64,000 nt of DNA from Vandiemenella viatica. Its lineage: Eukaryota > Arthropoda > Insecta > Orthoptera > Morabidae. Each line of letters opens with the position of its first letter. Position 1 is the stretch's first letter. The position numbers and the translations under genes were made by a program. The DNA lies in contig CM061918.1 of assembly GCA_031002005.1 (NCBI GenBank), positions 45,296,047-45,360,046 of the forward strand, written 5' to 3'. The notes under the pieces were generated by a model that saw only the letters and a list, made by a program, of their open reading frames with translations, was not told the DNA's origin and did no database searches. This document shows, piece by piece, positions 1 through 11,267 of this stretch.

Positions 1-239
1 TCTTTTTGCATTAACTAGTTATTTTAAATCCTATATTTGGCTTTCTCTGAGTGTGTGATCTTACAGCATCAAAACCGAAATATTTTCCAAACTAAATTTT
101 TTCATGCATAGAAAATATACCTTCAAATGATCTCCATCATGAGTTTTCATAATGAGAATAGAGGCAATTAAATCTGTTATTCCGGAAAAACAACTCTAAC
201 TGAAATTTATATCTTTAACGAAGGCAGCTTCAAAATAAG

Positions 240-345
240 AATAAAAAGGTATTTTACTATTAAGAACTGCGGGTAGAAATCATTCGCTGTGCTAGTTCTA
301 TAGAATAAACCTATTTCTAACTGGTTATAAGAAGTTTATAGATAT
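240..345 (+). repeat. Fragment of the large interspersed repeat also found at 45.7 kb and 63.0 kb
   Basis: The stretch containing 'aataaacctatttctaa' followed by 'ggttat..aa..agatat' closely matches 45725-45810 (+) and its inverted twin near 62995-63075. Only about 100 bp is recognisable here. It is a third or fourth copy of an unclassified interspersed repeat and has no coding content that I can support. Confidence 0.5.
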
Positions 346-699
346 GTTACAACTACCCTATGGCACTTTTGTTTCCATTTACTTGTATATCTTTTGTTAC
401 ATTATTTCCTTCTCACTCTTTACTTTCTACATTTCAAAATTTCTTCTATTCAGTTCTTCATGTTTTCTCCTAATGTCAGTGATTTTTATCTTATTTACCA
501 CTATTTTATGGCTCATTCTGTAAAATACCTTAAGAAATCTAGTGCTACAATGTCTGCTCGGTCTTCCTTGTCTATTTCATCCAAAACATCTTGCATCTGT
601 ATTTGTATTTAGATTAATGATATTACAGTGCAATTGAATTTTTGTTTATTTTTTTGCTGTTCATCTTACACTCCATTTTTGGGCATCTTAAGCGAGATC

Positions 700-1080
700 T
701 TTCATGTAGCTTGTCAATTGAGATTCACATATCCTCTAATAAATGTTTGTTGCTGATCTACAAACAAATTCCATTTCTCACAGATATTTCTGATGTCATT
801 CGTATCAAGGTCTCCATCATCTTATATACTACTTAAGTCAAACTAATTGTCCTCCTTTATGAATTAAAGTTACTATTTCACTTTTCCAAAGAAGCATGTA
901 TCCAGACTCAAATAATTAATACACCCTTTCTTTAATACATCTGCAGGAATATTATTCTACTTATTTCTGCTTATTTTGAGAGACTCCAATCTGATTTTTC
1001 TTCTAATAAATGTCTCTAACGGTCTCTTAAATCATTTACTTAATATCTGTGGTCCTCCTTCACACATTCTTCATCTGATT
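700..1080 (-). mobile_element. Degenerate LINE reverse-transcriptase fragment
   Basis: The sequence around 835-905 ('gtcaaactaatt.tcctcctttatgaa') resembles 32280-32350, where the minus strand encodes the NYRLISLT block near the start of a LINE reverse transcriptase. Here the reading frame is destroyed and only nucleotide resemblance remains. The short + strand ORFs at 394-612 and 642-836 look like chance ORFs over this debris. The extent is approximate. Confidence 0.4.
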
Positions 1081-1303
1081 TTTTAAGCTTGCCCATAAGC
1101 TTTCAAACAGTAAAAACCATCCATATTGGTTAGGTATTTTTTGTGTGATTCATAGATAAAGGAAAGGGACAGACTGACGCAGCCCACCTGTAGATTTATA
1201 ATATTATATATTTATTTTAGTAATTTTGTTTCACTAGTTTAGACAACTGTCCATTCTGATTTTTGTCAGTAGTTAACCAGTATGAGTTTAATATTTCCTG
1301 CAG

Positions 1304-1504
1304 ATATCACGTGATCTAATTTCTGCTGGAGCTGATGCAACTGTCAAAGGTTGTTGTTCCACGCCACTTCTTCACTGCTCCGTTCGCACTGGGAAATTGG
1401 AGACAGTCAAGTACGTGATAGAGGATCTGAAGCATCCAGTCAACGCAATTGATAATAATGGATGGACAGCATTAATGTTAGCATCATGTTTAGGTCACAA
1501 AGAG
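1304..1504 (+). CDS. Ankyrin-repeat protein, internal exon 1 of this window
   Basis: A 201-bp, 67-codon, phase 0-0 exon between 'cctgcag' and 'gtgaga'. It encodes two ankyrin units: one ends in ISAGADATVKG, followed by STPLLHCSVRTGKLETVKYV, and the next contains GWTALMLASCLGHKE. Ankyrin repeats are 33-residue helix-turn-helix modules for protein binding, so a scaffold or adaptor role is possible, but the specific gene is not recognisable. The exon opens in mid-repeat, so at least one further exon lies upstream of the window. Its last residues join smoothly to the next exon (GHKE + ILEFLLSCGANA). No start codon or promoter is visible here. Confidence 0.9.
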
Positions 1505-1651
1505 GTGAGAATTGAAATATGTATTCCACATTCTTATTTATTCATTGAGCAATATTTTAGTTAATAACTTTCATGTAGAGCTTAAAGTATTTTTGATTAT
1601 CTGTAGGTACAATTTGCTTCAGAAAGAGCTAACCATCAGCTGCTGAATGTA

Positions 1652-2920
1652 TAAGGGCGGTCCAATAAGTACTTAGCCTACAAAACAAAAACAAAATTTT
1701 TGGAAAAGTGGCGATTTATTTCTCAACAGTCTCCTTTTAGCTCGATACACTTGACCCAGCGTTGCTCCAACTTCTTTAACTCGTCTGAAAAATACATTTT
1801 CTGGAGATCTGCAAAGTAGGCCTCCATGGCGGCGATAACCTCCTTATTTGACTCAAATTTCTGCCCGGCGAGTATTTTCTTCAAGTTTGGAAACAAAAAG
1901 ATGTCATATGGGACCAAATCTGGAAAATGTGGTGGATGGGGCAGCAGTCAGTAGCCTAGTTCGACCAATTTGGCCATGGTGTGGCGTAGGTGTGAGCCGG
2001 TGCATTGTCATGGTGGAAGAGCACTTTTTTCTTCCCCTGATGAGGTCATTTTTCTGCAATTCGTCGAATCAGACCAACAATTCGGCATAGTAAAGCCCTG
2101 TGATCGTTTTGCCCTTCTCCAGGTAGTCGGTGTAGATCACACCTTGTGAATCCCAGAAAATGGTGGCAATCACCTTTCTGGCCAATGGGACAGTCTTTGC
2201 CTTTTTTGTAGCACGTTCGCCGGGTAAAGTCTATTGTTTTGACTGTTCCTTGGTCTCTGGTGTGTACCAGTGGATCCATGTTTCATCGACAGTCTCATAA
2301 TGATGCAGAAACTCCTTCAGATTGCGCTTAAACAGTGTCAAACACTGCTGTGAAGTGGTCTCACGGTTGCAGGTTTTTGTCCGAGGCAAAGTGCGACACC
2401 CATCGCCCCGACAGCTTTCTCATGCCCAAAATTTCATGCAATATATGACCCATGCGGTCTTTTGAGACTGACTACTATCCCAGAAATCTTGCGCACCTTC
2501 AATCGGCGGTCTGTCAATACAAGATCATGGATTTTTGTTACATTACCCTCCATGGTAACCGTTTTCGGGGCACCTGGACGTGGCTTGCCAAAAACCAATG
2601 TGTAACCACGTTGAAACTCGTTAAACCAATTTTTGACAGTCGCCATCGGAAGGAGAAGAGTCACCGCACACAGCATCCAAGCACTCTTTGATTTCACTGC
2701 GCGATTTTCCTAACAAAAACAAGAATCGAACCACCGACCGATATTGCTCTTTTCCCATTTTTCTAAAATCCGCGGACAAACCCACTTTCACACTATGAGT
2801 CCGATTTGGCTAAAATTTTAACAATAGCCATCTAAGATAATATACTACACGATAATAGATTTTTCCGGCGACAATGGCGCCATCGGGACGAGAGGCTAAG
2901 TACTTATCGGACCTACCTCG
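1652..2920 (-). mobile_element. Mariner (Tc1/mariner) transposon, full length but decayed
   Basis: A 1269-bp element, normal for mariner, inserted in the intron after exon 1. Its ends are imperfect inverted repeats that share GGTCC(A/G)ATAAGTACTTAGCCT at 1659-1679 and, inverted, at 2893-2913. A TA dinucleotide flanks each end (1650-1651 and 2921-2922), which is the expected mariner target duplication. The broken transposase lies inside on the minus strand. Both ends are retained, so the copy could still have been mobilised in trans by a related transposase; that is inference. Confidence 0.9.
1723..2758 (-). pseudogene. Mariner transposase, frameshifted
   Basis: The minus strand starts at the ATG at 2756-2758 (MGKEQYRSVVRFLFLLGKS), the usual mariner N-terminal helix-turn-helix region. 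It continues with VKNWFNEFQRGYTLVFGKPRPG, then a DETWIHWYTPE block carrying the first catalytic Asp (about 2290), an HHDNAPAHT block with the second Asp (about 2000) and a PYDIFLFPNLKK block with the third (about 1905). The C-terminus, ending near 1723, has the usual KCIELKGD. Frame changes near 2650, after the DETWIH block and between the second and third Asp, plus in-frame stops, make it inactive. All three catalytic Asp codons survive. Confidence 0.88.
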
Positions 2921-2944
2921 TACAAAGAAAAACTCGAGAATATT

Positions 2945-2945
2945 A

Positions 2946-2980
<35 letters not shown>
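2945..2980 (+). repeat. Poly(A) tract
   Basis: About 35 consecutive A residues lie just right of the mariner. This resembles the tail of a retroposed element, but no body is recognisable in the 22 bases between the mariner target site and the tract, so its source is unknown. Confidence 0.8.
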
Positions 2981-2983
<3 letters not shown>

Positions 2984-4947
2984 GTTGAACTGCAAATAGA
3001 GGATGAAGAACTTAGACAGGCCTATGCACAGTCCAGTGATGAACTTGTTATGTCTTCTTTTGGCATGATTAGGGTCACCCAAAATGTTGCATTTTTTTTT
3101 TGTGTTGTGTTTTTTGTTTGCATTCCTCTTGCCTTTGACTTTGGTAAACCTTCCCACAGTATTATCCCCTCTCATAGTGTTTCTTCCTGAACTATAATTG
3201 TACAATTTCATCTTTTCATTACTAGAGTACACAGAATATATTCGTTGCAAAAAATATTGATATTTAACTTTAATTTGAAGTTGCTTGAAGCCATTTTGAT
3301 AATTTCTGATTTGATATAGAGTATTTGTCTTTTTGATGATTGCAGTTATTTGATGATTGCAGTTATTTGAGTAGTTGTTTTAAACTTTCTCTATAATGAA
3401 TGCTGCAGTGAGTTGGGTAATTGAAGTGGGAGGGGAGGGAAGAGTAGGAGTAATCTCAGGTAATAAAGTGATGGCTTTAGGAGGAACTGAATATATCTGT
3501 TGACCAAAACACATCTATTCTTTTGCTGAGATAATGGAAAGAAATGCACAGTTTTAGCACAGCCAGAAATAACCTCTCAGCCACATTGTCTTTGACAGGG
3601 AAGAAAAAAAGTACAGCTGTATGCTAATATTATTTAGGACTATATTATGCTATGTAGCCTTCATGGGTTCTATGTTTCTTTAACTGCAATTCAAGTCATG
3701 TTCATATTTTTAAAACAAAGTCTGCTTTTCATGCCTCTTAATAATTTATTACTTTTTATTAAAATTGAAAATTTTCTCACTGACGATTGTGTTGTTAAGT
3801 AAACACACGGAATACCCTGGAGACTTTGAAAAGCAGGAATTCTTTGGTGTAAAACCTTCATCAACATGTCATCAACTAACATAACATGAATGGGATGGAT
3901 GTCAGCTGAACTAGTAGCTATGTGTGAGGCAATTGATTTGTAGTTGGATTGGAGGGGAGTAGGAACAAAATATTGAGTGAAAGAGGAGAAGGAAGATATT
4001 GTGTACTGAAGGTTTCTGAGTCTACAGTGCAACATCTTCTCTTTCCAGCACACTGTTATTCATGTTTACTTGATATCTAAAGTATCTTTACAGCTCTTTT
4101 CCTTGTGTTTTTATGAGCTTTCATCTGGTCCATAAATTCCATAATTTCTTCTGTGATCAAACGTTGTTGGCTGTGCTGCAGTGCCGGATTTGGGGTACTT
4201 GCCCTGAGCAGCAACTTCAGGGGAAGGGGGTGACAAAATTGTGATTGAAGGGTGGCAATTTAAGTAGTGACGCATTTTTTTTAGCTCCAGTACTGGCCAC
4301 CTGCGGTGACAATGGGATGGCAACAATGGGTGAGAATTGGGGTATCAGACCTTGGGATGGGAAGAATGGGGGTGGGAAAATAATGTTTAATGGGACAACA
4401 GTCTCACAGTTTCTCCTAGACCTGCCACTGCTGTGCTGTACTAGATTATAAATAAATTTTGCATTTCAAGATGAAATTTAGTTCTTTTGTATCATTGTTG
4501 AGTTTCCCCACCACAGTAATCAGCTGGGAGGATGTAATTGTAGTGATTTACCAATGTGAAAGCGTTCACAAATTTGTATGTGTAGATCAATGTGATAAGA
4601 AATTGTGTTTCCCAATGACACCAAGTTGGCTCCAAAATTACGTCAGCATCTAAGAGACAAATTGCTATCAACCGCAGTGCCATATGCACTAACTTTATAT
4701 ACGCTAAACAGATATTTAAGTCAGGACTATGGTATACAATCTGATCAATAATAATAATGCACTATCATGACTCTTACCCTGTTGGTGAAGCCATGAATGA
4801 TGAAAATTCCTTCCTCCACAATTATTTGTAGCGGATAACCTAAAGTTGAGCACCAGACATTGTCTTGTTGTTTCAGTGACCACAGCCATTGATGCAGGTA
4901 GAAAAAATGTGAACAGTTTATATCAGTTTATAAAATATTGAAAGTTT
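2981..4947. other. Intron sequence without recognised features
   Basis: AT-rich intron between exon 1 and exon 2. I see no exon with credible splice borders, no conserved domain in any short ORF and no recognised element. A segment around 4180-4400 is noticeably G-rich (runs such as 'ggggaaggggg'), unlike its surroundings, and may be an old repeat. Confidence 0.5.
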
Positions 4948-7624
4948 AATGTAAATGACAAGGAAAGGTAAAATGACCCACCACTTGAGTTGAAGGCTGC
5001 GATGAATGAAAAGCAAATATGACGTACACTAAAATACACAATATTTTGGTTTTACATCTTATTCATGTGGCTCGGGAGGTGAGCAAGTGTCAAAGTTTAT
5101 CACATAACTGAGTGAATTATCGATATGTCAGGAGAGACTGAGATGTTATATATAAATATGTATATCGCAGGTGGTGATAAAATTAGTAATATAACAAAGA
5201 GGTATCGAACATTAAAATGAAAAATAAAAAATAATATTTTTTTTTCGAAGAAATTTGTTACTAATTAAATGATAACAATGATAATACTAATAATACATGA
5301 GTGATGTGTCAAAAATGGAATTTTATCAGTGGTTGATGCCAGGTGTGTGTCTGGTATCCAGGATAGTTTGGTGTGAAAGTTCTCATCTCTAAAGTTCTGA
5401 AGCAGCTGTAATTTCAGGGAAAACTCCGATTGCTCTCATTGTGAAACAGTCATTGAGGTATACAATGTAGGCTTTCAAGGCCGGCATTAACTTCACTCCG
5501 AATTTCCGGGCTAAGAGGCTGTCATCGATGGCTAAAATTTTCCCCTAACGTTTCATTCTCAGCTGCGGAAGACATCATCGGAGTGTAAGACCCAAGGCTG
5601 ATACCGGGGCTGCAGTATAGCCTTAGTGCCTCAACTCACAGTTTGTGGATAGCTCAAAGTTCTGTAGAAAATTTACGAAATAATTTTGGTTTGACCATAT
5701 AGCCGGATAACTCAACCTAAGTGCTTGAGGTCGCCACAATATTTGTTAACCACAAATAGAGAAAAGGTTGCAAGATAACTACGAAATGATAAATGTTCAC
5801 TTTCCGAAAATTCCAAGTTTTATTTTAAGAAAATCACAAGTCCAAAATTTCAAATATGCCCTTAACAATTGAGTTGGCAAATCGAACACACTTTACCAAA
5901 AGTTTGCAAGTTGTGGAGAGATATTTGAACTGACCAAACCCCTGATGAAAATTTACAAGTTCATTTTACTAGTTAACCTTGTGCGCCATACACATAAGTC
6001 CCAAGATGGCCGACTCGGTAGCTTCTCCTCAACCGCCTTTCTCCCACCCGATACGACACTTGCGCAGACTATACGCACATACTGCTCAGCTTGCAAAAGA
6101 AGTCCAAGATGGAGTAGCATGCCAGCACCAGATTATATAGGTTCTATGACACAGCCGAAACATAACTTTATGCTGCTGCCTTGCCAAAATATGACTTAGC
6201 TAGCTTGGTAACTAAACAGATATGAAGTAATTAAAGGCTGACAGTGTTTAGACTTTTTTAATAGAAGCTCAGTGGATATTAAGTGAGTAATTTTAAGTGT
6301 TTGGTTTTAAATGTCTATTTTAACCTTCGCGTAGTGACACGGCCTATTTCCTGTTTGGGGAAATACCACTTCGCTTACACTTGTGCAATTTCGTCATTTC
6401 TTCTAAATCGCAATTTATTTAAATAAAATTTACGTCCACGTGTTCCCCAAAAATTCCTGAGTTTAATGGCGTAAGTTTTATTGAGATTGATTATCGGAAA
6501 ATGAAGTTACAGCTCGGACAAGATTTACCAAAATTATATATGGGTTTTAATTTAATAACTTTACTTCTATTGCTTTTCTCAAAAATGTAAAATTACCAGA
6601 ATATTCTCTGAATTAAATTGGGTATTTTGGAAGTTGTCTTATCTCTGTATCTAACTCCGATTGGCTGTAATAAATTCCTAAACTTGGCACATGGTTTCGT
6701 GATGAAATAATTTTTAAAATCTTTATAAAATCTGTTCTATTGCATGGAATGGCCTGAATTTAATATATGTGATACTAGATTTTTATTTCTTTCAAGAAAT
6801 CTACTTTTTATTCCGAAAGCTTACTAGGATTCTATGATAAAGAATGTTAAAAGTGAAGTGAATCTAACGAAGTGTTTAAAAATTGATTTAAGTTATTTAC
6901 ACATCCAGAAACTACGGAATTTTAGTGAATTTACCTTTTTATTAAATTATTATTCCTTTAAAATTACTTTATTTCACTTAAAAGTGTGCAGAAATAGTAA
7001 AATACCAAATATCAAGAACCTATTGTTTGGTGAGCTGAATTATTATGGATTATCACATTTCTGGTTGGTATAAGGTTTTTATATCATTATGGGAAGTTAG
7101 TTTAGCTATTTTATTAAATGTTGAGCTACTTTATTGCTCTTAAAATGGTTTAAAAATGACGAAATGCTCATATAGTAGAAGTTCATTGTTTCAAAAGTGA
7201 ACTATTATTAATTATTTTATTTTCGGTTGACTTAGAGTTTGTTTACTGTTATACAAAGTTTATATAGGGCTTTTGTTAAATACTGACAGTCTTTACTGCA
7301 TTTAAATTGGTTTAGAAATGGTGAAATTGGCCTATAGCAAAGTTTAATGTTTGGAAATTGAATTTATTTGAATTAACCTATTTCCTACCAAGATAATGTT
7401 TTCTTACTGTCATAGAAAGTTTACTTAGGCCTTTTATTAATTTTAAATACCTTTACTGTTTCTAAAAGGGTTTATTTAGTCTGTTTGGACATGGTATCTG
7501 CATGCTGTATAAAGTGTCACTCTCCTAACCTATATATGCAACGAAACTATCTGTTACTAAAGAGTTAGCTTCCTCCTATCTACCTAAAAGTGAGGAGCTA
7601 GAATTTGACAAAATTCTAAGGTGC

Positions 7625-7979
7625 TTACAGGAGGCTAAGCGGCAACTGCAATGAGGGCTCGAGGGAGACATCTTCCTCTTTTCTATTAAAATTATTGCGA
7701 TGTTTATAAATTTCAATGGCTTCTCTGTATGTACGAGCATAGTAGTGAGAAGTTTTTTTATAAAACACTGGTCTCGTTAAATTTAATTTCATGGTCGCCC
7801 TCTGGGTAAACATGTTCAGCTAAGGCCGATTTCTGTATATGTCCCAGGCGGCAATTTCTCTTATGTTCACTCAGACTTCTTTTTGTAGTGCTGATGTACA
7901 CTTGTCCACAGCTGCAAGGAATTTTATAGATGCAAAAAATGCACGGTATCCTTTGAACACACCAGATGAAATTAGGCAC
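7625..7979 (-). pseudogene. PLE GIY-YIG endonuclease fragment
   Basis: The minus strand encodes CIYKIPCSCGQVYISTTKRSLSEHKRN, matching the GIY-YIG nuclease fold of Penelope-like elements: a YKIPC strand, a Cys pair, then VYI(G)xTxRS. The central Gly of the YIG half is replaced by Ser (VYIS). It continues with SALAEHVYPEGDHEIKF and, after a frame change near 7800, TRPVFYKKTSHYYARTYREAIEIYKH, the usual C-terminal part. No reverse transcriptase is attached and the frame is broken, so this is a relic. Confidence 0.75.
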
Positions 7980-8147
7980 AATTTTGACTTCAACGTTGCA
8001 TCAGCACGTCAACAATCGATTATCTTCTATGAATAAGGTTGGTAGTACCAGAGATAGCCACTCAGCTGACATCACATGATGGACTGTGGCACCCTCTACA
8101 CCATATATACGGCACTCCCTCGAGCCCTCATTGCAGTTGCCGCTTAA

Positions 8148-8190
8148 CCTCAGATGATGTCTTCCTCAGCTGAAGGCGAAACGTTAGGGG
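8148..8190 (+). ncRNA. Hammerhead-ribozyme-like motif at a PLE end
   Basis: The bases CAGATGA at 8151-8157 differ by one from the hammerhead core CTGATGA. A hairpin follows: GTCTTC 8159-8164 pairs with GAAGGC 8172-8177, six pairs with one G-U. Then comes GAAAC at 8178-8182 and GTT. CCT at 8148-8150 can pair with AGG at 8186-8188 as a short stem I. PLE terminal repeats are known to carry minimal type I hammerheads with tiny stem III. The core substitution and the extra T at 8158 make present activity doubtful. A more decayed inverted counterpart lies at 5540-5582. Confidence 0.5.
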
Positions 8191-8315
8191 AAAGTTTTAC
8201 CTATCAACCACGGCCTTTTAGCCAGGAAATTCAGAGTGAAGTTATTGAGGTAGTTTGAATTGTGGTTGTTAACATGTTCTGGTATTGGAAGGTATAAATT
8301 GGAGGTGTGGACTGT

Positions 8316-8898
8316 TTATCTGTGGCCACTCATTCTGACCAACAGTTGTTGTGTAGTCAGGCCTATGTAGGGACTACTGCAATGGCAGCAAGTTAGCTGG
8401 TATATCATATGTGCTGTGGAGCACATGGCATATCCAATGATGGTGAAGGTTTCCGCTGTAGTAGGGTTGCATACTGCAGATTTTGCAGTGAGATCTATTG
8501 CAAGTAAAAGATCCATATGTTATTTTTGGTCAGTCTGGTAGAGGGTATTTATGAAGAAAGATGTTTTTGAGATTAGGTGGTCTGTTCAAACATGTGTGGT
8601 GGACAGATAGAAGAATTTTTAGTAGAAGAGTGCACATTTCTGGATACGAGTAAAGGAAGTCGTGCACCTGTTGTAAGATTCCATTAATGGATTCGAGGCC
8701 AGGAGAGAACTGGGTGGCAAAGGCAGGGCTATGGTTGGATTTTAGAGGTGCCAGGGGGGTGATTGCTTGGGAGACTTGTTTATGTACAAGATCTGCTGGG
8801 TAAGAGTGGCAAATAAGGGCTTGCGATAGGTTCTGGGTGTACTGGTAGAGGGATTCAGCATCCGAAAAGATATGTCTGTCACAGATAGCAAGGCTCAA
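8316..8898 (-). pseudogene. PLE endonuclease and linker relic, left arm
   Basis: The minus strand encodes a linker with YPADLVHKQVSQAITPL and FSPGLESINGILQQVHDFL, then after a frame break the nuclease part with IIGYAMCSTAHMIYQLTC, CCHCSSPYIGLTTQQL and VRMSGHR. IYQLTC...PYIGLT is the GIY-YIG signature in PLE form. A Cys-rich stretch just before it is disrupted. It closely parallels the relics at 9010-9835 (+) and 37040-37810 (-), so all three belong to one family. Stops and frame changes show it is dead. Confidence 0.75.
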
Positions 8899-9009
8899 AG
8901 GGAGGGAACATTTGGTATGGAATGGGTGTCAACTATCATAATGTAAATATATTTGCAGATTAGTGGATTTGACATGTAATCTGTAGCAATATCTACATTT
9001 TAACAGTTA

Positions 9010-9835
9010 CCACCCATTCCATACCAAATGTTCCCTCCCTTATAGCTTTGCTATCCATGGCAGACGTATCTTTTCTGATGCTGAATCCCACTCCCAATGC
9101 TCCCAGAACCTAAACCAAGCCCTTATTTCTCACTCTTACCCAGCAGATCTTGTACATAAACAAATCACCCAAGCAATCACACACCCTACACATAACCACT
9201 TCCACCTGGCACCTTTAAAATTCAACCATAGCCCTGCCTTTGTCACCCAGTTCTCTCCTGGCCTAGAATCTTACAACAGGGGCAGGACTTCCTTTGCTCC
9301 TTTCCAGAAATGTGCACTCTTCTGCTAATAATTCTGCCAACTGTTCACTGCACATGTTCGAGCAGATCACTTAATCTCAAAAACATGTTGGTTCACAAAT
9401 ACCTTCCATCAGACTCTCCAAAAACAACATAATGATATTTTCCTTGGAATAGACTCGCTGCAAAACCTGCAGCATGTATCCTCCCACTACAACATATTGA
9501 ATCCCTTCTACAGGGGAAACCTTCACCATCATTGGACAAGCCTCGTGCTCCACAACACATATCATATACCAGCTAACTTGCTGCCACTAGATCTGACTAC
9601 ACAACAACTCTCAGTCAGAATGAATGGCAACAGAAAAATAGTCCACACCTACAATTTATACCTTCCAATACCAGAACATGCTAACTACCACAATTCCAAC
9701 TACCTCAATGACTATTTTACTATGAGAGCAATCATAGTTTACCCTGAAACTACCACCGCTTCAGAACTTCGGAAATGGGAACTTGCACACCAAACTATCC
9801 TGGATACCAGACACCCACCTGGCCTCAACCACTGA
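9010..9835 (+). pseudogene. PLE endonuclease and linker relic, right arm
   Basis: This is the inverted partner of 8316-8898. The + strand carries the same linker elements (LVHKQITQAITHP; FSPGLES) and, from 9497, the end of the nuclease domain: LPLDLTTQQLSVRMNGNRKIVHTYN, PIPEHANYHNSNYLNDYFTMRAI and a terminal SELRKWELAHQTILDTRHPPGLNH. The terminal block matches RRWELAYQYKLGTRQPPGLN of the relic at 37.0 kb and marks the normal protein end, just before the TGA at 9833. Several frame changes break the upstream half. Confidence 0.75.
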
Positions 9836-10237
9836 TAAAATTCCATTTTTTGACCCATCACTTATTATTATTAATGTTATCATTGTTATAATTTAACTAG
9901 TTACAATTTTTTTATTATTTTTATTTTTCGTTTTAACATTCCATACCCTACTGTTATATTATTAATTCTATCACCGCCTGTGATATATATATTTATATAT
10001 AACATCTCAGTCTCTCCCAACATATTGATAATTCACTCAGTAATGCAATAAACTTTGGAATACGTGAGTCTGTTCCCTGCACACAAGAATAAGGTGAAAT
10101 ACCAAAATATTGTGTATTTTAGTGTTCGACATATATGTTTTCCATACATTGTAGCCTTCAACTTTGGTGAGTGATGAGTTATTTTTCCTTTCCTTGTCAT
10201 TTATATTGCCTAAAGTCGTTTCCTTTATCCCTAGCTT

Positions 10238-10945
10238 GGGAACTGCACCACTTTCGGTACCTGCCAGAAACTTGTAGTAACCTGTTGAAATTTACATCAG
10301 TCACTTCGTCAACATGTCCTCTTCACGTTTTGCGATCATACATTGCGGAAAAGTCGCTAGAAATTTAATTAAAAAATGCAGAAATATGAAAGGCTGAGCA
10401 ATTGATAAATACTTTCAGCACTGCTAAAATAACATAAAAATTATTGGTACAGGGATCATTTCAACCTAAACAGTTTAGTTTTGTCATAGAAATCGTGGTT
10501 AGGTTGAAATACGGCCTGGACCAAGTGATAAAAATTAAGAATTTTTGGCTATGCGGCATACAACGCGGAAATGGAGTATTTGTTTACAATTGAATCACTC
10601 GATTATCGCTGGTTGCTCATTGCTATGTAAGATGGCGGCGATCACCGTATTACAACTCTGATTTTGTGGGACTTTTTACAAAGGAGTAGAGCTGAAAAGG
10701 CAAGAAAACATTACAACAAAGGATTAAATCAACATTTTAAGAGAATGTCACTGATTTTTTCAAAGTTGGAGGCATGTAACTGCTGTGCTTCATGTCATAT
10801 TTCGGCATTTTTAATTAAATTCCTGTCAACTTTTCCGCAATGTATGATCGCAAAATGTGAAGAGGACAAGTTGACGAAGCAACTGATGTAAATTTCAACA
10901 GGTTAGTACAAGTTTCTGGCAGGTACCAAAAGTGGTGCAGTTCCC
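10238..10945. mobile_element. MITE-like element with about 160-bp terminal inverted repeats
   Basis: The left arm (10238-about 10391) and right arm (about 10785-10945) are inverted copies with few mismatches. The ends read GGGAACTGCACCACTTT on both sides, and both arms contain the GATCATACATTGCGGAAAAG block. CTT lies directly outside each end (10235-10237 and 10946-10948), a possible 3-bp target duplication. The 390-bp interior has no supported coding sequence. The superfamily is not assigned. The right end is only 64 bp from the exon 2 splice acceptor. Confidence 0.72.
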
Positions 10946-11009
10946 CTTAGTTTCATTACTGGGAGTTTACTATGTAACAGTAACCATAACTGTATTAATA
11001 TTCTTGCAG

Positions 11010-11267
11010 ATACTAGAATTCCTGCTATCTTGTGGTGCCAATGCAATGACTAAAAACTTTTCTGGGCAAATGGCATTGCACATTGCAATTGAGGCTTGTG
11101 TTCCAACCCCACCCAAAAAAGAGGTTGTCATTAAGTCATACTCACTGTTTGGCAGCAGCAGTGATGATGAAGAAGAAGAGAGTGACTCTGATTATGATGC
11201 TGCAAATGAATGGCAGATCACTGAAACAGATTTGAAAAAGGGAACTGAACCACAATCTACAATTGAA
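11010..11267 (+). CDS. Ankyrin-repeat protein, exon 2, with an acidic insert
   Basis: A 258-bp, 86-codon, phase 0-0 exon between 'ttcttgcag' and 'gtaagt'. It completes the repeat begun in exon 1 (ILEFLLSCGANAMTKN) and starts another (SGQMALHIAIEACV). It then leaves the ankyrin pattern for a charged, probably disordered stretch with SYSLFGSSSDDEEEESDSDYD and ends in TDLKKGTEPQSTIE. Ser next to Glu/Asp runs resembles casein kinase 2 sites, which is inference. The next exon begins inside a repeat with VLKVLLAAGAD, so the first helix of that repeat appears to be missing. A small exon may lie in the 17874-18873 gap. Confidence 0.9.

Larger units (their letters stand above)
5461..8243 (-). mobile_element. 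Second Penelope-like element inserted in the first, 9-bp target duplication
   Basis: The direct repeat ATTGAGGTA flanks the block at 5452-5460 and 8244-8252, and the uninterrupted right arm at about 9700 carries this site once (inverted), so 5461-8243 is an insertion of 2783 bp. Its ends are inverted copies of each other (5475-5585 against 8150-8240), both containing 'aacgttagggg' and 'gatgatgtcttcc'. A further inverted repeat pairs 7631-7664 with 8117-8150. Inside are a GIY-YIG relic on the minus strand and 2 kb of non-coding sequence (5590-7600). The part from 5590 to 6060 matches the large repeat at 46.0-46.5 kb. Confidence 0.78.
4948..10207. mobile_element. Head-to-head inverted Penelope-like element pair, left arm interrupted
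   Basis: Two copies of one PLE-type sequence face each other. The left arm is 4948-5460 plus 8244-8928; the right arm is 9017-10207. The outer ends match as inverted repeats ('aatgacaaggaaagg' at 4954-4968 against 'cctttccttgtcatt' near 10188-10202). The inner ends are the inverted pair around 8905-8928 and 9017-9040 ('accaaatgttc'). The 88-bp centre is not palindromic. Each arm encodes a GIY-YIG-type endonuclease relic pointing from the centre outwards. No reverse-transcriptase part is present. PLEs are known to form inverted, partly duplicated insertions. Confidence 0.75.

Noticed and set aside
2810..3250. 146-codon minus-strand ORF
   Set aside because: Low-complexity run from the poly(A) tract plus mariner end; no domain.
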